64,000 nt of DNA from Torymus aiolomorphi. Its lineage: Eukaryota > Arthropoda > Insecta > Hymenoptera > Torymidae. Numbering within the stretch: position 1 is the first letter of the stretch; each line of letters starts with the position of its first letter. The position numbers and the translations under genes are program-made. The notes under the pieces are model-generated. The model worked only from the letters and a program-made list of their open reading frames with translations. It was not told the origin of the DNA and ran no database searches. This document shows positions 46,651 through 58,611 of this stretch, piece after piece. Location of the stretch: NCBI GenBank assembly GCA_036365515.1, contig CM070873.1, positions 180,434,104-180,498,103 on the forward strand, given 5' to 3'.

Positions 46651-47509
46651 AAAAAACTTTGAGATAATTTTATTTTTTGAAATTTCGATTTTTGAAATTT
46701 TCTTTTTCATTTTTTATAATGTACTTCTCATTTTTGGCATTTTAACAACGTAGATCTTTGTAGTTTTAATTCCCTACATTTTCATATAAAAGAATGTCTA
46801 TACCTTCTAAAATGAGGAATTTATTCAATAAATACTGAAAATTTGAAAAACATTAATTTCTCAGTAAACATGCTGTCGATTGATTTGAAATTTTTATACA
46901 TGCATTTGCACTATGAGAGCAACTTCCTGTTAAATTTTTGAGTAATTATAATGAAAACTTTCAGAGAAAAAAATTATTTTATTAAAAACACATTTTCGTT
47001 TTCCAACGATAATTTGAGTCAAAAGCCTTTTTTCTGTCTGAAACTTTGTGAGGAGCTTTGTTATATGATCTTTTCGGCTGAGTTCGATCTTCGTTAAAAT
47101 GGTGAGATTCAATTTCAAGAATTTTTCTTTTTTTTTTTGTAATTTTCTTTGTTTTACGATAACTGAAGTAGAAATAATTATTTTTTCATGAAATTTGGTT
47201 TGTAGTTTTGTCTTAGAAGAGTTCTTAATTTAGCTAATTTCATCGAATCAATTTCGAGAAAATTAGCTTCTTACTTTTTTGCCATTTTTTTCTTTGTTTT
47301 GCGATAATTTGAGTAAAAATGATTATTTTTTCATGAAATCCTGCCAATTCTGTCAATGTATTGGCTGCTTTTTTATACTAATTAATGTATTGATCTTAGA
47401 TTTCTCACTCAGATTGCTCTTAGATTGCTGACAATTCATTAAAAATATTATTGTATATAAAGTGGGTATTTGGAAATTTGTAAAATATAATTAAATACGT
47501 TTGTTTCAG
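46650..47509. other. Remaining part of intron 2
   Basis: AT-rich, no gene, no repeat boundary recognised. Ends in the acceptor 'cgtttgtttcag'. Confidence 0.45.
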
Positions 47510-49607
47510 ATGAATATGGAAAATCAGCAGAAGAACAATTGAATCTAGAACTTCAACCGCAAATAAGTGACGTAACCAATTCAGTGGCAACCGATTCATC
47601 GGTTTTACACAGTTCTGGTTCTATTTATTCTCCAAGTTTAGGACGAAATTATCATAATAAAAATGTCAGAGGAACCATAGATGTGATGACTCCAGAAGTA
47701 GTAGCAGTTTTTGACAAATTCAAAATTTCTTACAGAAATACAGTTTTAATAATAGGCACTGTTGCAAATGCATTTGGTGTCGATATTGAAACTTTAATTT
47801 TGAATAAATCAGCCTTCAATAAATCGCGAGCTGAAGTCAGAAGGAAGAAAGCAGAGAAAATTAAGAAATTGCAAATGGATACATCTATACCACATTTGAT
47901 AGTGCACTGGGATGGAAAACTTATTCCAGATCGAATTTCACGTAAACAGATTGATCGTTTACCCATTTTGATGTGCAGTGGAAATAATGAGAAAATTATT
48001 AATATACCAGGATTACAATATCAAAAAGGATCAACTATAGCAAACGCCGTTTATCAGGTACTAGATGACTGGGGATTGATCGATTTAACGCAAGGTGTCT
48101 GCTGCGATACAACCCCTGCTAATTTTGGGCATAAAGGTGTGCAGCGGTAATTTTAGAGCAAATGATTGGCAGAGACTTGTTATATTTAGCGTGCCGTCAC
48201 CATATGCTCGAGATTTTATTAGCTGCAGCTTTTGGAATAAAAATGCCTGGTACCAATGGGCCCAATGTGCCTATTTCCAAAAAATTTCAAAACGAATGGC
48301 CTAATTTTGAATCTACCAGTTATGGAAGTGGGTTAGAAGAATTAGAACCACTGTTACAAAATAAAATCACTTAGATAATCAAGTTCATAAAAGATTACTT
48401 AGAAAAGCAGCAACCTAGAGACGACTATAAAGAGTTGTTGAAGTTGAGTTTATTATTTTTGAGAGTTGCGAATGATGTGAAAATTCGAAAGCCAGGAGCA
48501 TGCCACCACGCTCGTTGGATGGTAAAAGCAATATATTCTTTAAAAATGTTTTTACTAAGGAAGTCATTTAAATTAAAAAGTCATGAAGTAAACAATTTGT
48601 ACAGCATTTGTAAATTTATTGTTTTTGTGTATATCGAACTATGGTTTTCAGCCTCACTGGCAGTTGCATCACCTAATAATGATGTGACTTTATTAAAAAA
48701 TTTGTTTGAATATGAGTCTATCGATTCTAATATTTCAAAGGCTACTCTACGTAAACTTGAAAATCACTTGTGGTATTTATCACCAGAATTATGTACTTTT
48801 GCATTTTTCGACGAAAGGGTGCCAGTTACTGTAAAACAAAAAATAGTTCAGGCATTGTCAACTAAGCATATTGACGAAAACGTTGATATTCAAAAAAAAA
48901 TCACGTTTCTGTAGACGGCATGAAGGAATTGTTGGAAAAAGAACTCGATTATTTTATTAATAACCAGAGTTCAGATTTTTTTAAAAGATTTAGATTAAAT
49001 ACAGAGTCCTTGGCATACGATTGTAGCTCGTGGAGTATAAATGAATTTTTCATTGAAAGCCGAGAAAAAATTGTAAATATAAGAGTAGTCAATGATTGTG
49101 CTGAAAGAGCTGTATATTTGACTTAAGAGTACATTAATATTTTAACAAACGATGAAAATCAAAAGAAATATTTAATTCAAATCATTGAAGCATTTAGAAA
49201 AGAATTCCCTGATGCGAATAAGAAGACACTTGTTAAAAAATTGAAAACAAATCAATAAAAAAATTTTATTCTAGACAATCGATTATTTCACGATTTTATG
49301 AATTTCAATGTATGTAAAACGCAATAACTGTTTTATTTAAATACTAAAAAAATAAAGATTTTATAAAGCATTGAATAAAAGGTTGACGAGTACACAGAAT
49401 TTGTTGAATTTAATTAAAGTACCACGTACATTCAGAGTTTAAAAGTTAATATGGTCACTTTTGTAGCAACAGTTTTTAAGAAAAAGTTCTCTTCGCACTT
49501 GATAATATTTTCTTTTGTTTATCTTTCTGAATACTGAATTTTTATATCTTTATAATTTTACACTCAAAACTTATTATTTCGTCATAAAAAACGTACTTTC
49601 TTCTCTA

Positions 49608-50303
49608 AATTAACAATAAGCTCTTTTTTAATAATCTGAAAAGTGCTAGTTCTCGAAGAAGATAAATATATTATGATAACTAAAATTGAGACCTTCAATT
49701 TATGTTATTGCAATAGTCACAGAACCATGGAAAGCGAAATCAGAGTTAAACAAAGTTGGGAGCGACAGAAGCTTCATGCACCTTTTCATAGTTTTGACAC
49801 TTTAATTTATTGGGCAAATTAAAATTGTTGTAACTTTGGTTCTAGAGGCGCTAGAGACCCATTCGAAAAAGCAAATTAAAGGTTCTTATGTCTACTTTTA
49901 TAATGTATTAGTCTGCTAATCAGATTTGGAACCGAAGAGTACTTAAAAATACATAAACGGTAAAACAATCTGATTTTTTTCATATTTTTGCAGGTTCTGT
50001 GTGCCGTATTGACTGGCAATTTCATTCGCATGGTTTAAAAATATTGTTAATCATTTTTTAAACATTGTAAAATGATATTAAGTCATTCTTATATACATAG
50101 AACGATTTTTAGTAAACGAAAACATTTTCAGCATCCAAAAAAGGCCTAAAAAGGCGTAAAAATAACGTTTATTGAAAGTTGGCAAGGTTAAAACACATTT
50201 TTCCTCAGGTTTTTCAATTGATTTTACAGTTTTTAGTGATATTCTATAGATATAAGGTTGGGAGCCGAGTTTCGAGACATTTGGAAAATAACGGACACCC
50301 TAA
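49608..50303 (-). repeat. Terminal fragment of the dispersed family (copy B, inverted)
   Basis: Inverse counterpart of 5971-6665 over about 690 bp, with scattered differences, ending in the complement of TTAGGGTGTCC. It follows the hAT-like pseudogene's last exon by about 350 bp and could be that element's right terminus. Copy A would then be a solo end of the same family. Confidence 0.7.
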
Positions 50304-51299
50304 TATATGTATATATATGGGTTGTTCCTGTACTTCTTTTAAAAAGTGTGCGCAGGGGGGTCGTCGATTTTGTCGACGATTTTTTTTATGAAAGTACATA
50401 TAAAAAAAATAACTTGTGCAAAATTTCAGCCCCTTATCTCATTCCTAATTCCTGCTGGAATTTTTTTAAACCCTGATTTTGACCTGTTTTTAGCCAGTTT
50501 TCAAAAAATTCTAAAAGGCTGAAATTTTAACAAAATGAGGTCGGTGAGGTCTCATTTTTTTGTCTTTCTTCAAATTTTAAGAAAAAAAATACACTGATAT
50601 GAAATGATGATTTAGGTTTTATTAGCGATCTGTGATATGGCCATTGCATTTCATCATTTTTAGATCATATTTAAACATCTATATCTCGTAACTGGTTCCA
50701 CATTTTTGAGCTCACTAGGTCTCATTTTTTTTGTCTCAACGAGACCTTTAATTTCTTTTTTTGAGGACCTAAATTGATTGAATAGACTTCAAGATACAGC
50801 CTTTTGAAGTTGACGTTTTTATCAAAAATCGCGAAAATCAACCGTGTTCATGGTCACAGTGTCAACCGAATTTTAATTAAAAGTCATTAACAAAAGTATT
50901 TTTCATTAGAATATGATGTTATCTAACTATACTCTTTTCCTATCATAGGAAAAAGTCAAAAAATAATTTTTTGTCGAGCATTATAATATCTAATTTTTCG
51001 ATACCTAAAATAATCAAAAATGGCTCTCTACTGACATGAATTCTACCATCTTATAATTATTTTTGAAACGTATACGTAACATAGATACAAAGATGGTTCC
51101 TAGACCTTTAAAATCCGTAGTCGCTGATTTTTCTAGGACCACTAGAGCCAAAGTTATAGCCGTTTTTATAAAAAAATATTTTTCAAGTGGTAAAATTAGA
51201 GCTTGTGAAATATAGGAAAAGTTTTATTTACAAGATCAACCATAAGTTTGGCATAATTGGCCTAAAAAAAGTGCTGAGGCCGCATATTTTGAAGATCTT

Positions 51300-51925
51300 A
51301 GGCCGTGTCTACACTATGCGAGAAGCACGTGCGGTCAGCCCAAGCGATGCGAGCAAGCAGTGCATGTTGGACAAAATATTTAAAATACTTAAAATGATAA
51401 ATAATATCATTTCACTACGATATTATTGACGATATTATTTATCGCTAAATATAGATCTACTAACTGATCTACTACGATTGTTCGGGATTGAAGTATCCAA
51501 AGTGCCCGCTAGATGGCAAGCGTCCAATGCGCTCCCACTATGAAAAACATCACCCAGCGGCCTTAAATGGAGTCCTGCGGCGCCTAGTCGCCACGTGCTT
51601 TATGCACATTCCTTTTACCTTACCACTTTCCGTTTTACCTATACAATGCCTTATTGCCTGTTTACTCGTACGCATAAGCGTTCATACCTTTTTCTGCAAT
51701 CAACTTTCACTTTCGAGTAGAGTTGGTTGCATAGACTCTTGAAGTCTAATTTTCCCGTTTATTTCTTCTCGCTGACAAACCCTAATAATATAAACTCACG
51801 TTTACGTTCAATCGTATACAACGATATTATTTATCATTTTAAGTATTTCAAGTACTTTGTGCAAAACGTATGGCTTGTCGCATGCGCGCACCGGTTGCGC
51901 TTCTCGCATACCTAGTATAGACATG
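51300..51925. mobile_element. MITE at the inner end of the left TIR arm
   Basis: Inverted ends: 'ggccgtgtctacactatgcg' near 51303 and 'cgcatacctagtatagacat' near 51906, with further pairing of 'acttaaaatgataaataata' with 'tattatttatcattttaagt'. Its left portion is also present in the right arm (about 60448-60486), so it predates or belongs to the TIRs. Confidence 0.6.
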
Positions 51926-54782
51926 GTCTTAAATGCAGGTTTTCTATAGTTTTACGTGCGTTATATGTATAAGCTCAGGTTAAATGAAACATAGATAGAC
52001 ACTTTCATTTAACCTGTGTTGACGTAAGTTAATAGATGACAGACATCCATTTTTCTGTGCGAGATACTCGTGAACCCGTCATTCGTTACACGACACACGG
52101 CACGGAATGTCCTTAAACAATGAGTACAAGTTACAATAAAAAATGAAATGAATATTTCTAAGTAGAATTGTGAAGGTAGTTGAGCAGAACTATTACCAAG
52201 TATATCAGTATTGGTTCGGTTGAGTTTTATAAATTGTTCAATTGTGTTTTGTAAGTGTTATCTTCTCAGGAATTGAAAGAAAATGATGTGCTTTATTGGT
52301 GAATTGCATGAGGATGATAAATGTCATTTAGAGCATTACACAAGAAATAAATCTCTTAATCTAATTAGTAATCTTAGTAATGAATTAAAGCTGTATTTAT
52401 CATTTAGGATTAAAAATTTTGATATTAATGTAGAAAATAAATTTATTTGCGACCATCATCTTCATAAATATGATATCATATTTAGTATATACTCGATATA
52501 CAAGTAGACAAAAGAAGTGTTGCAATTGTTTTAATAATCATTCACAATCCATTGAGAATAACATTAGTAATGATTAGTGCTGATAAATGTGATAAATTTC
52601 GTAACATTTGTAATATAAATTTAGATCCAGGTAATAAGTACTGTAAAAACTGTGAGTTCAAAATTATATCAATAATAACAAAAAATGCAGAAAAAGATGA
52701 AAACACTGGGAATGATGGTTTAAACGTAAATAATAATGAGCAGCTTTCTTCAAGTAGTCAAGTTTCTTCAAGTAGCCAAGTCTGTACATTAGACAGTTCA
52801 GAAGATATATTATTGAGCTAAGGATTTCAACGTTTAAATAAAATGCTCGATGGATTTGATGAACCTCCTCTTAAACGAGAGAAACATAGTGATTATCGCT
52901 TGGAAAATAAAACATACAGTGTCTTAGAATCAATGAATACGAAATTTTGTACAACAGTTAATAAAACATTGAATCTTAATTTGCCAACTCAATGCAATCT
53001 TAAACAGCTACAAGAGGATAGTATATATGTCATTTCACGGAATGATTGGAAACATAATTAAGTGTTATAATGAAGAAACTAATTTTGGTAAAAAAATATT
53101 ATTATTGACATTGCTTCCAAATCATTGGAAATTTGAACAAGCAAAACATTATTTCCAATGTTCACGTTATATGTTTAATAAAGCAAAAGAACTTAAAATT
53201 ACTGTAGGTAAGTTAAAAAATGGGTTGTAATAAATTCTTAATATCTTGATTATAGACATAGTGTAAACATATAGAATCGATAATCCTTTATACATTAGGT
53301 TACATATATTATATTACACTTGAGAATTATTAATAGAAAATTTTATTTTAATTTATTTAAATCTATGTAATTTTTGTTCAAGCAACTATAATGATAAAGG
53401 GTACCCCTATAAAATATTTAATTTAAAATCCTCATAATTATTTATTTATATTACTCATGTATTATTACTTAAGTATTATTATTTATGTATTACTTACGTA
53501 TTACTTACGTATTGCTTAAGTATTGTTTACGGATTAAGTAAAATAATACATGAACTGTAATTTAAACATTTAAATGAAATCCGATTTAATTAGAAAGAAT
53601 CTATATTTGAAAAATCTCAATGTTCTCTCTGTTTACAAGCTGTAATCTCATATTTTTTTTTTTATTTTTTAACATTGAGGAACGGGAGAAAAAAATAATT
53701 TCCAAAAAATGAGATTTTTAGGCCTTACTGGTATAAGGAGGGGAGATAGGTCCCCGGAAAAATCGTAGAAAATTCTTTTTTTAGTATACTTCTATGAAAT
53801 CACTGCCATTTTTCGCTTTCATTAATAGTGGCATTTTGCCTATCTTAACATGGGGTACCCTTCGTTATTCATTATTAGATAAAAAATAATAAAGTAATTA
53901 TTGGATTTTAAAAGAACTATTAAAATTAATATAAAAAAAAGAATAAAAAAAATAAATTAATTCTAAACTATTTCTTTCCTTCCAACATAACAAGTCATAG
54001 TAATTAAAATAGAATAAACATTGAGCTAAATTTTATCGTCTTGATAATAGTTAAATTAAAAAAAATAATATTGTTATTATGATTTTGTTTTGTGATTAAG
54101 TATACACTATTTGAAATTAATTTCAAAATATATTTTTCCAGGTGTCTTAGGAACTATTAAGCGTAAAGTGTACAGCATTCATTCTAATGAAGTTAGAGAA
54201 TCTGTAACTCAGTATTATAGAGATGAAAACAATAGTAGAATATGTAGCGGCATTAAAGATTGCATCAGTGTTAAAAATCCTATTACTAATATCACAGAGA
54301 AGTTACAAAAAAGACTGTTGATTTATGATTTGAAGGATCTATACAACAATTGGGTGGAAGAAGAATATGAACAGCATTTTAAAGATCAGCGCAAACCAGG
54401 TTTCAGTATATTTGCTTCTTTAAGGCCAAAAGAATGTATTAGTGCTGGAGCACCTGGTACACATACAATTTGTGTATGTCCTATACACCAAAATGTCAAA
54501 TTAAAATTGTCTGCCATCAACAAAAATTTAGCCTACCGAGTAATTTTAAATAATTGTGTTTGTTCAACAGATTGGAGAGATTGTATGCTACATCTTTGTG
54601 AAAATTGTCCTGGTAAAGCAGAAATTCTGAAAATATTGGAATCAAGCTCATGCGAAGATGTTTCAGAGATTGAATATCATAATTGGGTAAATAATGCTGA
54701 ATCACAATCTAATAATAGAGTCAGTCTTATTATGGTAAAAGAACCTACAAGAAATTTTATTATAAACTTAGCCAATGACTTA

Positions 54783-56076
54783 CGAGGGTCATTTGACAAG
54801 TACCTAGCCTCACCGCCAGATGGTGCCACTATCGCACCAGAAATACACTACAGTGCAGTATCTTCCTGTAAACGGTTACAGACGAAATTTCAGCCGGATC
54901 GGAGTTGTAGTTTATTTTTGAGAGCGTGTGAAAGCAAATGTGTCCGTTGATTTTTGAAAAAATGGAGAAAGAACAATATCGGTCGGTGATTCGATTCTTG
55001 TTTTTGGAAGGGAAATCGCGCAGTGAAATTAAAGAACGCTTGGATGCAGTGTATGGGGATGCTTCTCCTTCGATGGCGACCGTTAAATTTTGGTATAACG
55101 AGTTTCAACGTGGTCGTACGTCGGTTTTTGATGATCCACGCCCAGGTGCTCCGAAAACAGCCACTACGGAGGAGAACGTGACAAAAATACACGATATCGT
55201 TTTGTCAGACCGCCGATTAGAGGTGCGCGAGATAGCTGCGATAGTAGGCATCTCAGAAGAACGCGTGTGGCATATCCTACATGAGATTTTAGGCATGAGG
55301 AAGCTGTCAGCAAGGTGGGTGCCGCGTTTGCTGACTGCAGACAACAAGCGCATCCGTGTGACCAGTACAGAGCAGTGTTTGGAGCTGTTTAATGGCAATC
55401 CAAAAGAGTTTTTGCGTCGTTACGTGACCGGCGACGAAACATGGATTCACTACTACACTCTAGAGACCAAGGAACAGTCAAAACAGTGGACCTTACCCGG
55501 TGAACCTGCTCCGAAGAAGGCGAAGACGGTCCCGTCGGCCGGAAAGGTGATGGCCACTGTTTTCTGGGATTCTCAAGGTGTGATTTTTATTGACTATCTG
55601 GAGAAGGGCAAAACGGTCACAGGACAGTACTACGCCGAACTATTGAGCCGATTTGACGCCGTGTTAGAAGAAAACCGGCCCCATTTGTCTAAAAAGAAAG
55701 TGCTTTTCCACCAGGATAATGCACCGGCTCACACTTCTGCACTCGCCACGGCTAAATTGGTCAAATTACGCTACGAACTGCTGCCCCATCCACCGTATTC
55801 TCCAGATTTGGCTCCGTGCAACTTTTTTTTGTCTCCGAAACTAAAAAATTCGCTCGCCGGGAAGAGATTCTACTCCAATAACGAAATAATTGTCGCCACG
55901 GAGGCCTATTTTGCAAACCAAGAGAAAACATTTTTTTCAACGGGGTTAAAAAAATTGGAACACCGCTGGACCAAGTGTATTCAACTAAAAGGAGACTACA
56001 TTGAAAAATAAATTTTATTTTTTGCAAAATTTTGGTGTGTTCATTTGTAGGCTAGGTACTTATCAAATGACCCTCG
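54783..56076 (+). mobile_element. Mariner copy 1
   Basis: 1294 bp, inverted ends CGAGGGTCATTTGACAAGTA and CGAGGGTCATTTGATAAGTA, TA duplicated at 54781-54782 and 56077-56078. It sits in an exon of the older transposase pseudogene, with its gene in the same direction. Confidence 0.95.
54962..56011 (+). CDS. Mariner transposase with Asn at the third catalytic position
   Basis: A full-length open frame. An ATG at 54938 would add eight residues, but the start at 54962 (MEKEQYRSVIRF) matches the family's usual start and ~345-residue length (349 here). N-terminal helix-turn-helix units cover about 1-110 ('LFLEGKSRSEIKERLDAVYG'; 'REIAAIVGISEERVWHIL'). Mariner marks 'WVPRLL' and 'YSPDLAP' are present. 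Catalytic residues: 'VTGDETWIHYY' (first Asp), 'FHQDNAPAH' (second Asp), then 34 residues to 'LAPCNFF', where active mariners have Asp. The change to Asn is predicted to abolish cleavage. Copy 2 shares it. Confidence 0.92.
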   Translation: MEKEQYRSVIRFLFLEGKSRSEIKERLDAVYGDASPSMATVKFWYNEFQRGRTSVFDDPRPGAPKTATTEENVTKIHDIVLSDRRLEVREIAAIVGISEERVWHILHEILGMRKLSARWVPRLLTADNKRIRVTSTEQCLELFNGNPKEFLRRYVTGDETWIHYYTLETKEQSKQWTLPGEPAPKKAKTVPSAGKVMATVFWDSQGVIFIDYLEKGKTVTGQYYAELLSRFDAVLEENRPHLSKKKVLFHQDNAPAHTSALATAKLVKLRYELLPHPPYSPDLAPCNFFLSPKLKNSLAGKRFYSNNEIIVATEAYFANQEKTFFSTGLKKLEHRWTKCIQLKGDYIEK

Positions 56077-57609
56077 TATGGGAGTTAACAAAGCATCATT
56101 ATGTGACTGAAATGCAAAAATGTTATTTAAAACATTGCAAAACAATTATTACTCCAGATACATGTATTATACTTCAAGATTTTGCTGAAAATTTCTTATT
56201 TGTTTGTCAAGACTCGATCCAAGCATTTTATTTTAATAATACACAAGCAACTGTACACCCGTTTGTAGTGTATTATAAAGAAGACAATAACGACAAATTA
56301 CAAACCTTATCTGTATGTGTTATTAGTGATTGTTTAAAACATGATGCTTGTGCAGTTAACACTTTTCAAGGGCAACTCATTGCACTTCTAAAACGAGATT
56401 TTCCGTTTATTAAGAATGTACATTATATGTCAGATGGAGCACCTACCCAATACAAAAACAAGTAAGAGTACTTTTATTGTAGTAAATTAATACATATTAT
56501 ATGAACAAAATAGACACCTTTAGATTTTTGTTCATTAAATGACCTGAAAAAATTTAATTTTAATTATTAAGAATATGTCAAAGTAATATTCTGAAAGTAT
56601 ATTTAATTTGTGTGAAAAACTATTTTGAGACCCAGAACATCAAAATCCATAAAGATCCTGGACCTGCAGGTTATACCAGAGTTAAAATTTTCCATTATGT
56701 AGAAAACAGCTTTAAAGATAAAATTACTAAAACAGTTCTTTATTTTTTCTGTATATCAAAATTAAAAAAAGCAACAACTTCTACGATGCAAGTTCAAATA
56801 ATTTGCATTATTATGTACACAATATTAAACAGATTTATTTTATTTTTTATAATTTTTACCTTCAAGATAGTATTTATTTACTGTAGGAACAATTTCATTA
56901 ATATCTGCCATCATGAGGAGGATTTTGGCTTAAAAGTTAAGTCGCACAACTTTTTTTCTACTAGCCATGGGAGAAGACCATGTGATGGATGTGGAGCAGT
57001 GGTTAAACGAACAGTACGCAGGGCATCCTTACAAAGAACATCAGAAAAACCAATTTTAAATCCAAAAGACATGTATGATTACGTTAGTGAAAATAATGAT
57101 GGAATAAGGTAAAAATAATATAATTTAGATTTTTTGACTATATTATTTGATTATGTATTTGAATAATAAATCATTATGTGTTATAAAAATATAGAATATT
57201 TGGTTTTTAGATCTATTTGGGTGAGTCAAGAAACAATTGAGAAAGGCGTAAAGTACTAGAATGCCATTTTAAATTGACCCGAACTATACAGAATACAAGA
57301 AAATATCACTGCTTTATACCCATTCATGATTCAACATTAAAAGCAAAACTTACTTCGTTTGATAATGATTATAAAATAGTTAAAATAAAATGAATATTAC
57401 AAAAAAAATTTTAATTAAAATCTTATTTTCAACTTTAATTATCTATAAAGTCTGCATAGGTAATTTAATCAACATAAAGCCATTACTATCGCTTGCTCGC
57501 GTCGCATGCGCGCATGGCTTGCTCGCATCGCTTGGACCAGGGGCGGATCCAGTCCTGGGACATAGGGGGGGCGATTGCGAAGGAGTATATCCGATGACCT
57601 TTTTTTAAG

Positions 57610-58611
57610 GAAGTGATGTGAAAAAAAAACCAACAATTTTTAAACCCAAGTAGGCGGGGGATATGAGGTCCACGCATGTAAAGGAAATTACGTAGACGTG
57701 CAACAATAAGCAAGATAATCATATAAACAATTTTTAAACCCAAGTAGGCGGAGGATATATGAGGTCCACGCATATAAAGGAGTCGTGTAGACATGAAAAA
57801 ATAAGCCAAACGATTATTTAAATAGGTTTAAACCAAAATAGCCGGGGGATATGAGGTCCACGCATATAAGGTAGTCGTGTAGACAAGAAAAAATAAGCAA
57901 AACGATTATTTAAATAATTTTTAAACCCAAGTAGCCGGATGATATGAGATCCACGCATATAAGGGAGTCACGTAGACATGAAGAATAAGAAAAACGATTA
58001 TTTAAATAAGTTTTAAACCCAAGTAGCCGGGGGATATGAGGTCCACGCGCATAAGGAAGTCATGTAGACAAGAAAAAATAAGCAAAACGATTATTTAAAT
58101 AAGTTTTAAACCCAAGTAGCCGGGGGATATGAGGTCCACGCATATACAGGAGTCATGTAGACATGAAAAAATAAGCAAAACGCTTATTAAAATAATTTTT
58201 AAACCCAAGTAGCCGGGGGACGCGAGGTTCACTCATATTAGGGAATTACGTAGACGTGCAACCACAATCAACACAATTATTTAAACAATTTTTAAACCCA
58301 AGTAGCCGAGGAATATGAGGTCCACGCATATAAGGGAGCCATGAGGACATGAAACAAAAAGTAAACGATTATTTAAATAATTTTTAAACCCAAGTAAGCG
58401 GGGGATATGAGGCCCACGTATATAAGGGAGTCATATTATAGGCACCAAAAAATAAGCATAACGATTATTTAAATAATTTTTAAACACAAGTAGCCGGGGG
58501 ATACGAGATCCACGCATATTAGAGAATTACGTAGACGTGCAACAATAAGCAAGATAATTATTTAAATAATTTTTCAACGCAAGTAGGCGGGCGATATGAG
58601 ATCCACGCATA
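57610..58611 (+). repeat. ~94-bp tandem repeat, about 11 units
   Basis: Units of 'tttttaaacccaagtagccg', 'ggggatatgaggtccacgca' and 'tataagggagtcatgtagac', with a period of 92-97 bp. The same unit lies inverted about five times at 59908-60345, so the hAT interior is a large interrupted palindrome of satellite. Confidence 0.92.

Larger units (their letters stand above)
41480..49258 (+). pseudogene. Three-exon transposase-like gene, hAT-like architecture, degenerate
   Basis: Exon 1, 41480-41923, has the lysine-rich helical N-terminus ('LPNNSDVLRFLFHITKS') with a one-base shift near 41820-41870, before donor 'agcagtaagta'. Exon 2, 43029-43169, is framed by 'cttatttag' and 'ctgcaggtaaat'. Exon 3, 47510-49258, starts after 'tgtttcag' and holds the core. 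Motifs in exon 3: 'LIVHWDGKLIPD', 'VCCDTTPANFGHKG', 'LYLACRHHMLEI', 'ACHHARWMVKAIYSLK' and 'VNDCAERAVYLT'. The order D..D(TT..N)..C-x2-H..RW..E recalls hAT transposases. Damage: a 2-bp TG gain near 48140, TAG at 48372-48374, an A-run shift near 48900 and TAA at 49124-49126. Introns 1 and 2 are swollen by nested elements. A dispersed terminus lies downstream at 50303. Confidence 0.65.
52283..57392 (+). pseudogene. DDE-like transposase gene with introns, interrupted by mariner copy 1
   Basis: Exon 1 (about 52283-53207) is broken into several frames. It has Cys-pair text ('PGNKYCKNCEFKI') and 'LLLTLLPNHWKFEQAKHYF', and ends at 'ctgtaggtaagtt'. Exon 2 (54142-56461) starts after 'atttttccag' and is open to the mariner at 54783. 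Removal of that element and one TA restores the frame into 'LTKHHYVTEMQKC', 'ILQDFAENFLFVC', 'VCVISDCLKHDACA' and 'VHYMSDGAPTQYKN'. Exon 3 (56887-57108) holds 'HNFFSTSHGRRPCDGCGAVV'. A final exon from 57211 runs into a TAG, then shifts frame. Every motif matches the gene at 28671-30751 (DFAEN, SDG, HGK/R…CDG). The intron 53208-54141 is AT-rich with nothing else visible. Confidence 0.72.

Noticed and set aside
56612..56780. Extra exon within the intron at 56462-56886
   Set aside because: An open stretch exists, but splicing 56461 to 56887 gives a clean continuation and the stretch has no counterpart in the related gene at 28671-30751.
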